A DNA stretch of 64,000 nt, from assembly GCF_016469335.1 (NCBI RefSeq), contig NZ_CP059888.1, positions 2,232,001 through 2,296,000 of the forward strand. The letters are read 5' to 3'. The notes beneath the pieces are model-generated. The model was not told the origin of the DNA. It saw only the letters and a program-made list of their open reading frames with translations, and did no database searches. Positions 46,988-55,413 of this stretch are shown one piece after another. Position 1 is the stretch's first letter; every line of letters begins with the position of its first letter. This DNA is from Flocculibacter collagenilyticus (GTDB lineage Bacteria > Pseudomonadota > Gammaproteobacteria > Enterobacterales > Alteromonadaceae). The position numbers were made by a program, and so were the translations under genes.

Positions 46988-49321
46988 ATGCAGTACGTTA
47001 AGAATAAAAGCATGTTAAAAAAGCGTTATCCCCTCATACTCATCTTTATGATGATACTTCCTGCGTTTGTAAGCGCCCAAACATCTGAAAAAGCGAGCTC
47101 TTTAAGTGACTTCATCTCGTGGCAAAACCCTTATATTATTGGCATATTATTAATTACCTCTGGTTTGGCGCTCTGCTTTGCCTATATCAGTATTGTTAGC
47201 CTGAGAAAGTACCAAGGAAAAATTGAAAAAAGTGAAGCTAGATTAAGACTGTCTTTGTGGTCTAGCGGTGAGCAAATGTGGGATTGGAATATTGCGCAAG
47301 GCGTACTAGTTCGATCTAACAATATCAAAAAAGCGGATACAACGATAAATGTTTGCGGCATATTTCCTCCCAATAAAAATCATATTCATCCACAAGACGT
47401 AAACCGCGTAGCCGAAGCACTGAAAGATCATTTACACGAAAAAACAGAATTCTTTGAAGTCACCTATCGTGTTAAAAATGAAGAAAATGAATGGCGCTGG
47501 ATGCTTGACCGAGGCAAGGTAGTCGAAACAGATAACCGACATTCCCCTGTTCGTATGACGGGCACGGTAAAAGACATCAGCCAAATGAAGGAAACGCAAG
47601 AGCGCCTATCATTATTTGCAAAATGTATCGACAATATTTCAGACGGTATCGTGATATACGATCGCAGCTTAAAAATCATTGAAATAAACCCTTCTTATAC
47701 TCGGATTACTGGCAAAGATCGTGAAGCCGTTTTGGGGCAAAAGCTTGCCTTTTCACAGTATCCAAATACATACATTGCAAAAGTGATTAAATGTTTACAC
47801 GAACATGGAAGCTGGTATGGCGAAATAGATGCAGAGCGCGCCAACGGTGAAAAGTACCAAGCAGAACTCACCATGGATGTTATTAAGGGTGATAATAACC
47901 AAATACTGCATTACGTTGCTGTTTTTTCAGATATTTCAACACGAAAATCAAATGAAGCGGAACTCAAAAGAATTTCGACCACCGATAAGTTAACAGGGCT
48001 ACCAAATCGCAACTTGTTTTACACTAATATGCAAAACTTAGTGAATAAAAATAAACGACATGCATTAATGGTGTTCGACTTAGACAATTTCAAAAAGATT
48101 AATGATTCTTTGGGCCATAAGCTGGGTGATAATCTACTTTGTAGAATTGCAGAACGATTAAAAAGCATAACTCGACAGCATGATTCCATTTACCGCCTTG
48201 GCGGCGATGAATTTGCGCTTATACTTGAAGACACAAACGATATCCACACCATCACGTCTACCGCTAAAGACATCTTAAAAATCATTAATCGCCCTTTCCC
48301 TGTAAATTCACATGAACTTGTGATCAGCAGCAGTATTGGCATTGTATTATTTCCTGAAGACGGTCAGTCGCCAGAAAGTTTGCTAAAAAATGCAGACACC
48401 GCCATGTACCATGCCAAGAAAGATGGGAATAAATACCTCTTTTTTAGCGACCGAATGAATAAGCAAGCAGTTAAGCGCTTACAAATTGAAAACTTAATAC
48501 GTCATGGATTAAAGAACGATTATTTTTCAGTTTTCTATCAACCAAAAATGGACTTGCGTACTGGTAAATTAATGGGCATGGAAGCACTGGTTCGTTTTGT
48601 TACACCTAAAAGCGGCTTAATTAGCCCAGCATCCTTTATACCCGTAGCAGAAGAAACTGGGCAAATTGTAGAGATTGGTGAAGTTGTACTTAGAAAGTCT
48701 TGCCAAGAAGTTAAGCGTTGGATTGACGCAGGCATATTTGATGGCAGGGTTGCTGTAAATTTATCGGCTCGACAATTCTCACAGCCAAACTTATGCCAGC
48801 TAATAGATGAAGTACTTGACGAAGCTAACTTACATTCAAGCCACTTAGAATTAGAAATTACTGAAGGTACAGTAATGAACTCACCCACCGAAGCCATCAA
48901 AATGATGAGAAAGCTTCGGTCTCGCGGTATTCATCTAGCAATGGACGACTTTGGTACCGGCTATTCTTCTCTTGCCTATTTGAAGCAATTTCCACTTAAC
49001 ACATTAAAAATTGATAAAGCATTTATTGATGATGTAGATAACAAGCAAGGACAAGCAATGGTGAATACCATTGTTACTATTGCTCATAACCTTGACTTAG
49101 ATGTGGTGGCTGAAGGCGTTGAAAGTGAAAAACAATTGAATTATTTAAAAGGTGCAAACTGCGAAGTACTTCAGGGCTATTTTTACAGCAAGCCTCTTTC
49201 ATCTAAAGATTTTGAAGCATTTGTTATTAAGCAAAACGAGCTTAAAGCAAAAAAACTTGCTGAACAAAATGCTAAAGCACAGAAGAAGCAAGCGAAAGTG
49301 ATTCAGCTGCAATCAAGTTAA
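46988..49321 (+). CDS. Membrane PAS-GGDEF-EAL cyclic di-GMP regulator
   Basis: A 777-residue protein. A signal-like hydrophobic N terminus (YPLILIFMMILPAFVSA) and a second helix (IIGILLITSGLALCFAYISI) leave a short periplasmic segment. A PAS pair follows (MWDWNIAQGVL, WRWMLDRGKVVETD), then GGDEF at 405-409, EAL at 532-534 and DDFGTGYSSLAYL. All catalytic motifs are intact. The cytoplasmic layout matches the propeller protein at the window start, suggesting paralogues with different sensory heads. The lysine/alanine-rich C-terminal tail (AKKLAEQNAKAQKKQAK) is unusual. Confidence 0.94.
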   Translation: MQYVKNKSMLKKRYPLILIFMMILPAFVSAQTSEKASSLSDFISWQNPYIIGILLITSGLALCFAYISIVSLRKYQGKIEKSEARLRLSLWSSGEQMWDWNIAQGVLVRSNNIKKADTTINVCGIFPPNKNHIHPQDVNRVAEALKDHLHEKTEFFEVTYRVKNEENEWRWMLDRGKVVETDNRHSPVRMTGTVKDISQMKETQERLSLFAKCIDNISDGIVIYDRSLKIIEINPSYTRITGKDREAVLGQKLAFSQYPNTYIAKVIKCLHEHGSWYGEIDAERANGEKYQAELTMDVIKGDNNQILHYVAVFSDISTRKSNEAELKRISTTDKLTGLPNRNLFYTNMQNLVNKNKRHALMVFDLDNFKKINDSLGHKLGDNLLCRIAERLKSITRQHDSIYRLGGDEFALILEDTNDIHTITSTAKDILKIINRPFPVNSHELVISSSIGIVLFPEDGQSPESLLKNADTAMYHAKKDGNKYLFFSDRMNKQAVKRLQIENLIRHGLKNDYFSVFYQPKMDLRTGKLMGMEALVRFVTPKSGLISPASFIPVAEETGQIVEIGEVVLRKSCQEVKRWIDAGIFDGRVAVNLSARQFSQPNLCQLIDEVLDEANLHSSHLELEITEGTVMNSPTEAIKMMRKLRSRGIHLAMDDFGTGYSSLAYLKQFPLNTLKIDKAFIDDVDNKQGQAMVNTIVTIAHNLDLDVVAEGVESEKQLNYLKGANCEVLQGYFYSKPLSSKDFEAFVIKQNELKAKKLAEQNAKAQKKQAKVIQLQSS

Positions 49322-49351
49322 TCAACCACACTAAAAAGCCTGCTATAGAAA

Positions 49352-49370
49352 CCGTTAATTAACTTAACGG
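49352..49370. terminator. Weak hairpin between convergent genes
   Basis: CCGTTAA and TTAACGG pair over 7 bp around TTAAC, just after the GGDEF/EAL gene and at the 3' end of the small membrane protein gene. There is no U-run, so terminator function is doubtful. Confidence 0.3.
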
Positions 49371-49385
49371 CTGTTATGCCCGTAG

Positions 49386-49583
49386 TTATGCCCGCAATAA
49401 TACCGCGCCAAATCCAACAGACTTTCTAAAGTGAACTTGCTTTTTTATTGAAAACATTGGCAACAGAATTGGCCCGAATACTAACCCTGCTATCGCCCAT
49501 TTTTTTTGACATAATCCAGACTTAAAAGCTTGAACATAAAAATACAACGAAGACAACAACAACGCTAAAACTACGAACAACAT
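49386..49583 (-). CDS. Small two-helix membrane protein
   Basis: 65 residues from the ATG at 49583, for which AAGG gives good spacing; a GTG two codons upstream has none. Two hydrophobic segments (MLFVVLALLLSSLYFYVQAF, WAIAGLVFGPILLPMF) are separated by a short loop. I do not recognise a function. It stands convergent to the GGDEF/EAL gene, in a gap of its own. Confidence 0.6.
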   Translation of the reverse strand: MLFVVLALLLSSLYFYVQAFKSGLCQKKWAIAGLVFGPILLPMFSIKKQVHFRKSVGFGAVLLRA

Positions 49584-49881
49584 CCACACTACCTTACAAA
49601 ATCATTAACCGAAGCACTTTATAAAATTTTTAACAACCGAACAGCTGCGTTGTTAGCGATACTCTGCAAATTGCAGATAAATTTTGAGCGGCGGATTATA
49701 CATATTTGTGCATATATTAGCCAATAATAATTCTACTAATTTAACCAAAATTCGAGATAATGAATGCTGCAAATAATAAATATATCAATAATATTAGGTG
49801 CATAACTTCGAACGGTTCGTTTTAACGCTTTTCAAGAAATTTTGTGCGTCAATAGCTTGTCTATTGTCAGTAAAACTAGCG

Positions 49882-52287
49882 CTAAAAAAGTCCCATCTGG
49901 GCATTGTTAATATCATCAAAGCTCATATCAATAAACCCTAAAATACCGTCTGCAATGGGTTTAATTTGTTTATCAATATAGTGCTGGTAATCAATCTGAC
50001 TTTGCACATACTCGGCTGGTTCTGGCCCGTTTAAGGTTATCACGTACTTAACCCAGCCTTTATTTTGATACTGCTGAGATAAATTATTTTTTAAGTTGAT
50101 GTCATCAGCCATTCTTGCAGCTTTAACATGAGGAGGCACGTTTTTAACATATTCAGACAATTTTCTACGCAATCGCTTACGGTAAAATAGTAGGTGATCC
50201 AATTCCCCCGCCATCACTTGCTTCACTATTTTATTAATGTAAGCGCTAGGATCTAAGTCGTGAAATACTTTTTGATATAACGTTGTTTGAAATTCACGGG
50301 CAAGTGGCGTCCAGTCAGATCTTACAGTTTCAAGCCCTTTAAAAATAATCTTCTCTTCTTCACCATTGTCAATCAACCCAGCGTATCGCTTTTTACTACC
50401 GGCTTCAGAACCACGTATAGTCGGCATAAGGAAGCGCTTATAATGTGATTCGAATTCAATTTCTAAATGGTTATTAACGCTAAATTCATCCTGTAATGTC
50501 GTATCCCACTGACGGTTTATGTTATCTGCTAGTGACTTACCTACACTGGCCGCTTGCTCTTCAGAATAATCGCCATCTAATAATACAAACGTTGAATCTG
50601 TATCACCGTAAATCACTTTATACCCTTCAGCCTCAATCCACTTTGCTGTTTGCTGCATTATTTGATGGCCTCGCAGAGTAATAGAGCTAGCTAATCTAGT
50701 GTCGTAGAAACGGCACCCTCCCGAGCCAAGCACACCATAAAATGAATTCATTAATATCTTTATTGCTTGCGAACGGGGTGCATCATTAAGCTTTTTGGCT
50801 TCATCACGCTGTTGCCATAGTTCATTGATAATATCGGGTAAAAAATGCTTTTCACGATCGAACACACCGCCACGAAATCCCTCAATAGCGTTTTCTGGTC
50901 GCTTCAATCCTTCAATTAGCCCTAATGGATCTATCTTAAATGTGCGGATAATTGAAGGGTAAAGACTTTTATAGTCAAGCACTAATACATGGCGGTAAAA
51001 ACCTGGTATCGAATTCATTACGTAACCGCCGGGGCTGGCTAACCCGCCATCTGCAGGTAAATTGGGTGCAACATATCCTGCACGGTGTAGCTTGGGTAAA
51101 TATCGATGAGTGAATGCTGCAACCGACCCTCCCATTTTATCAAGTGGTAGGCCAGTTAAATGACTACGAAATACTAAGTAAGGTAATACTTGCGTATGCT
51201 CAAATATATCAAAAACTAATTTACAATCTTCTAGGTTGTATGAAGCCAATTTGGGTTTATTATGAAGAAAGTCGTGGGTGATTGCTTCGCCGCGATTATG
51301 AATATTCTCCACATCATCTACTAGCTTCCCACGGCCTAACAAAGTTGACGCAACAGATTCTAAACTAAAGCTTTCGAAATGGTATGTCGCAGACTTTAGC
51401 GCATCAATCCCATCTACAACTACCCTGCCTGCAATATTTACAAAGCCAACATTACCGTCTGCTCGCGACTCTCGCCATGTAACAGCACTGCCATCTCGAC
51501 CCAGCTTTAACTGGCGATTATGTAGTGCGGCTCTTTTAATGAGTAATCTGAAGTCGAAGTTTACAACATTCCAACCAATCAAAATATCAGGGTTTATGTG
51601 ATGAATTTGCCGTTCAAATTCAGTTAATAACTCAAGTTCATTTGCTACCCAAATAATATCCACACTGGCGTGTTGAGGCTCTCCCACCATTATTACGGTT
51701 TGAACCTTAGTTTCGCTGTCACTGCCCATCATGCCATATAGGCCTATAGAATAGAGCGTTCCCGACATTGAACATTCAATATCTATAGATAATACCGACA
51801 AACTTGGGGTGTAGTCGTAAGCTTTAACTTTTGGGTTACGAAACTCGTGATAGTTAGGTTTCAGGCCTTTCGCAAAGTATTGCGACTGGGTACATGGTTC
51901 ACCAGAAAATAGCATCGACCCACAAATGAAGCGCTCCATTAAAAAACGTTCCTGTAGCCGAATGTCGCCTTCTAGTACCTCAATTGAAGCCTGTTTAATG
52001 ACGTCTTGCGCACGAAAGTATGTGCTTAAAGAGTGAAAATAAAATGCAGTAACGGGCTCATGGCTGAAATCGTTTAAGTGTAATGAAGACGCTGAGTAGC
52101 GAATATTGGCATTAGATAATAATTGCTCCACATGTATCGCATATGTGTTAACAATAAAAAAAACTGGACGCTCGCCGTCGATTTGTATTTTAACAGGACC
52201 TTGATCAGTCACAAGCCAGAATATTAACTGAGTTTTGCCGTTTATGTCTTTACTTTGCCGAGTAAGCAAAAAACCTTTCTCTATCAT
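49882..52287 (-). CDS. polB: DNA polymerase II
   Basis: An 801-residue family B polymerase. The exonuclease motif is SIDIECS, followed by GWNVVNFDFRLL; polymerase motifs are DYKSLYPSIIRT, KILMNSFYGVLGS and YGDTDSTFV. It restarts replication and handles lesion bypass as an SOS enzyme in E. coli, but I see no CTGT-N8-ACAG LexA box before this gene. Length and motifs are complete. Confidence 0.96.
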   Translation of the reverse strand: MIEKGFLLTRQSKDINGKTQLIFWLVTDQGPVKIQIDGERPVFFIVNTYAIHVEQLLSNANIRYSASSLHLNDFSHEPVTAFYFHSLSTYFRAQDVIKQASIEVLEGDIRLQERFLMERFICGSMLFSGEPCTQSQYFAKGLKPNYHEFRNPKVKAYDYTPSLSVLSIDIECSMSGTLYSIGLYGMMGSDSETKVQTVIMVGEPQHASVDIIWVANELELLTEFERQIHHINPDILIGWNVVNFDFRLLIKRAALHNRQLKLGRDGSAVTWRESRADGNVGFVNIAGRVVVDGIDALKSATYHFESFSLESVASTLLGRGKLVDDVENIHNRGEAITHDFLHNKPKLASYNLEDCKLVFDIFEHTQVLPYLVFRSHLTGLPLDKMGGSVAAFTHRYLPKLHRAGYVAPNLPADGGLASPGGYVMNSIPGFYRHVLVLDYKSLYPSIIRTFKIDPLGLIEGLKRPENAIEGFRGGVFDREKHFLPDIINELWQQRDEAKKLNDAPRSQAIKILMNSFYGVLGSGGCRFYDTRLASSITLRGHQIMQQTAKWIEAEGYKVIYGDTDSTFVLLDGDYSEEQAASVGKSLADNINRQWDTTLQDEFSVNNHLEIEFESHYKRFLMPTIRGSEAGSKKRYAGLIDNGEEEKIIFKGLETVRSDWTPLAREFQTTLYQKVFHDLDPSAYINKIVKQVMAGELDHLLFYRKRLRRKLSEYVKNVPPHVKAARMADDINLKNNLSQQYQNKGWVKYVITLNGPEPAEYVQSQIDYQHYIDKQIKPIADGILGFIDMSFDDINNAQMGLF

Positions 52288-52343
52288 TAAATATGCTCAC
52301 CCGGCTGAATTTTCTTACTGATTACCTTAATTATTGACTCAAA

Positions 52344-53267
52344 CTATCTACGACGACGTTTTTTCTTTTTAGGGTTCTCTTTTTCTTTCTCGGCTTTTAG
52401 GGCTTTTTGCTCTGCCAAAATAGCAAGCTCTTGCTCAACCATTTCAGGTGTTTCAAGCGTAATTTCACCTAAAGTACCACTACGGTATTCATTCAATAAA
52501 ATTTCAGACACTTTATGTAGGTCTGCCACGCCACCTTTACGCAAACATCCTCTGCGCGCTGCAATAGCATCCATTAACTCAATCTCAGATTGGGGTAACT
52601 CATCTAATTGATATCTTTTCATTAAAAGTGCTGGATAGTGCTCTAATAAAAATTCAGCTGCGTACATTGCAACATCTTCAAATTCGACAACCGTATCTTT
52701 AATTGCACCAGTGATGGCTAAACGATAACCACAATCTTCTGGTTCTAATTTTGGCCATAAAAAACCAGGGGTATCGTGCAACACAATATTGTTTTCCAAA
52801 CGAATACGCTGTTGCATTTTAGTCACACCCGCTTCGTTTCCTGTTTTTGCAATTATTCTATCGGCAAGTGTATTGATTAACGTAGATTTACCCACATTTG
52901 GCACACCACAAATTAATGCACGTAGTAACTTGTCTTGCGCATTTCGGTGCGGAACAACTCTCGTGCATAACGTTAGTAACTCTTTAATTTGTGCAGGATT
53001 ATCTTGGGTTAATGCAATTGCTTTAATCCCTTTTTCACGCTCTAAATATGCTTGCCATGCTTTGGTTTGTTCTGGATCGGCTAAATCGCTTTTATTCAAA
53101 ATTTTAATTACTGGCGTATCGCCACGTAATTCAGGCACTAACGGATTTTCGCTGGTTGAAGGAATACGTGCATCAAGCACTTCAATAATTAAATCAACCT
53201 GTGGCATGATTTCAGCGATTTCTTTACGGGCTTTGTGCATGTGACCCGGAAACCAATTTATTGACAT
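52344..53267 (-). CDS. YlqF/RbgA-type ribosome-assembly GTPase
   Basis: A 307-residue circularly permuted GTPase. Motif order is NKSD (G4), then GVPNVGKSTLIN (G1), then DTPG (G3), as in the YlqF/YawG family. In Bacillus RbgA the family helps assemble the large ribosomal subunit. The N terminus INWFPGHMHKARKEI is diagnostic and the C terminus is very basic (KKKKRRRR). It starts 57 bp upstream of polB on the same strand. Confidence 0.95.
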   Translation of the reverse strand: MSINWFPGHMHKARKEIAEIMPQVDLIIEVLDARIPSTSENPLVPELRGDTPVIKILNKSDLADPEQTKAWQAYLEREKGIKAIALTQDNPAQIKELLTLCTRVVPHRNAQDKLLRALICGVPNVGKSTLINTLADRIIAKTGNEAGVTKMQQRIRLENNIVLHDTPGFLWPKLEPEDCGYRLAITGAIKDTVVEFEDVAMYAAEFLLEHYPALLMKRYQLDELPQSEIELMDAIAARRGCLRKGGVADLHKVSEILLNEYRSGTLGEITLETPEMVEQELAILAEQKALKAEKEKENPKKKKRRRR

Positions 53268-53512
53268 AGCAAATTCTACTGTGAATTAAGAAAGGGTGGG
53301 AATTTTACCGTAAATGTTAAGTAATACCAATTCGCTTACCAGCATAATTTTAATTACTAATTTTATGGCCTTAGAAGAAAACCGCTCAATTGATTAACCA
53401 CACGTCTATTTAGCGTCTAAAATTATAAATGTCTCTTTGCTTTTTATACTAAATAAAAAACAACTAATCGTCGTTAGCTGAATTATTTCTCTCCTTTAAT
53501 TTAGCATTTTTA

Positions 53513-53536
53513 GATCACATTCCCTTTATTGTGATC
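53513..53536. promoter_or_regulatory. Inverted repeat before the Na/Pi cotransporter gene
   Basis: GATCACA (53513-53519) and TGTGATC (53530-53536) are exact inverted repeats with a 10-base spacer, 20 bp before the start codon and just upstream of the ribosome binding site (AAGGAAC). It may be an operator or an mRNA hairpin. The arms are those of a CRP site in reversed order, so a CRP site is not claimed. Confidence 0.4.
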
Positions 53537-53555
53537 ACGTAAGAAGGAACTGCTT

Positions 53556-55316
53556 ATGCAAATAAAGCATATAAAACTATTTCCGTTCGCCAATATTTTT
53601 TTACTTACCGCCCTACTTTTATTTGTTTTTGTTACATTATTTTTTATTTACTCACATGTTGCTGGCTATAGTTGGTCGTCAACATTGCCATGGCATAAGA
53701 TGATTATTGAGTTACTTGGCGGACTCGCTCTCTTTCTATTTGGCATGGATATTCTTGCAAAGTCACTGAAAAAAGTGGCTGGCGATAAGATGCGGCAGTT
53801 ACTTGCTTCATTAACCAAAACGCCAACTAAAGCTGCCGCTACAGGGGCACTGGTAACGGCTGTTTTACAGTCATCTTCTGTCACAACTGTTTTAGTGGTT
53901 GGCTTTATTAGTGCTAACCTGATGACCTTAGGCCAGTCTGTTGGCATCATTATGGGTGCGAATATTGGTACCACTATCACGGCACAAATCATCGCTTTTA
54001 AAGTGTCGCAAATTGCAATGCCCTTAATCACCATAGGGTTTGTTCTTCAGTTTTTTTTCAAACAAGAAAAAGTGATTAGTATCGGCAGGATTATTCTTGG
54101 TGTTGGCCTTATTTTTTATGGTATGTCGGTCATGTCTTCTGGCATGCAGCCTTTAAAAGAATCCAATGAAGTATTAATCTTTTTAGAACAATTAAACGCC
54201 CCACTCTTAGCTATTTTTTATTCCGCCCTATTCACCGCACTTGTGCAGTCATCATCTGCTACCACCGGCATTGTTATTGTAATGGCCAGCCAACAGCTTA
54301 TTAGTTTACCCGCAGGAATAGCGCTTATTCTAGGTGCAAACATCGGTACATGTGTTACGGCTTTACTTGCTTCTATAGGTAAACCGAAAGAAGCAATACA
54401 GGCAAGTGTGGTTCATGTGCTATTTAATGTGGGAGGGGTATTAATTTGGCTAGCTTTTATTCCGCTGCTTGCTGATACCGTACAGTGGCTTTCTAATGAC
54501 TTGTCATCTGACAATCACGTGCCTAGACAAATAGCTAACGCGCATACCATCTTTAATATCGCAAACACATTATTATTCCTTCCTTTTACAAAGCAAATAA
54601 CACAACTAGTTGAGCGGCTGATACCCAATAAAGCGGAACGTGTTTTACACGGCAAGGCCACCCAGCCCAAACACTTGTCGGAAATACTATTAGATACGCC
54701 AGCACTGGCGCTTACCGCAGTAGAAAAAGAAATTAAAAGAATGGGAAAGCGTACCAGTTACATGTTAAATGCAATTGTGCCTGCATTAATTAATCACGAT
54801 GTGGATAAATTGTCCGTTATCGAGCATTTAGATGATGAAGTAGATGCACTGCATCAGGCCATTATTAGTTATTTAGCTAAGTTAAGTAAAAATGATCTAT
54901 CTGAAAAACAAACTGAGCAGGTACTTAATTTAATTGAAGCGACAAACGCCATTGAATCCATTGGCGATATTATTGAAACAAACTTAGTGTTGCTGGGTAG
55001 AAATAAAAGCGCTGACCATCATCATTTTTCTGATGCGTCTCTAAATGTGATTCATTCGTTGCATAAACAAGTTAGTCAGGCATTTCAGGATGCCATCTCT
55101 TCGGTTTACCTGCATAACGAAGAACAAGCACGCACCATTATTAAATTAAAGCCAAGTATTAAAGAAAAATTGAGGCTCGCGCAAACTATACAAATGAATG
55201 CACTTAAACAATATACAAGCGCTAATATTGCACAATATCAAATAGAAGTGGAATTGTTGTCGCAGTTAAAGCATATTTTTGATTTTAGTAAACGCATCGC
55301 TAAAACAGTGTACTAA
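53556..55316 (+). CDS. Na+/phosphate cotransporter-family protein with PhoU-like domain
   Basis: A 586-residue membrane protein. Paired QSSS motifs (VLQSSSVTTVLVVGF; LVQSSSATTGIVIV) and the two GANIGT segments are those of the Na/Pi cotransporter (YjbB-like) family. The last 200 residues form a PhoU-like helical domain facing the cytoplasm. It imports or exports phosphate with sodium. It is divergent from the YlqF-type GTPase gene. Confidence 0.93.
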   Translation: MQIKHIKLFPFANIFLLTALLLFVFVTLFFIYSHVAGYSWSSTLPWHKMIIELLGGLALFLFGMDILAKSLKKVAGDKMRQLLASLTKTPTKAAATGALVTAVLQSSSVTTVLVVGFISANLMTLGQSVGIIMGANIGTTITAQIIAFKVSQIAMPLITIGFVLQFFFKQEKVISIGRIILGVGLIFYGMSVMSSGMQPLKESNEVLIFLEQLNAPLLAIFYSALFTALVQSSSATTGIVIVMASQQLISLPAGIALILGANIGTCVTALLASIGKPKEAIQASVVHVLFNVGGVLIWLAFIPLLADTVQWLSNDLSSDNHVPRQIANAHTIFNIANTLLFLPFTKQITQLVERLIPNKAERVLHGKATQPKHLSEILLDTPALALTAVEKEIKRMGKRTSYMLNAIVPALINHDVDKLSVIEHLDDEVDALHQAIISYLAKLSKNDLSEKQTEQVLNLIEATNAIESIGDIIETNLVLLGRNKSADHHHFSDASLNVIHSLHKQVSQAFQDAISSVYLHNEEQARTIIKLKPSIKEKLRLAQTIQMNALKQYTSANIAQYQIEVELLSQLKHIFDFSKRIAKTVY

Positions 55317-55384
55317 ATTGCATTGCTCTGACTGATTTACTCTAAACGGCATTTCAGTATTATCGGTGATAAAAGCATAAGAAA

Positions 55385-55402
55385 GCGGCCAGTTTTGGCC
55401 GC
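55385..55402 (-). terminator. Rho-independent terminator after the carboxypeptidase gene
   Basis: GCGGCCA and TGGCCGC form a 7-bp GC stem with a 4-base loop, followed on the minus strand by TTTCTTATGCTTTT. It lies 12 bp past the stop of the peptidase gene. Confidence 0.78.
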
Positions 55403-55413
55403 CAATATGTACT

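Noticed and set aside
52287-52340. LexA box upstream of polB
   Set aside because: No CTGT-N8-ACAG pattern seen before the start codon.
52789-53244. 151-codon plus-strand frame inside the YlqF-type GTPase gene
   Set aside because: Antisense shadow of a gene with complete GTPase motifs; no ribosome binding site or known family.
53513-53536. CRP site before the Na/Pi cotransporter
   Set aside because: The half-sites are in the reverse order and spacing of TGTGA-N6-TCACA.
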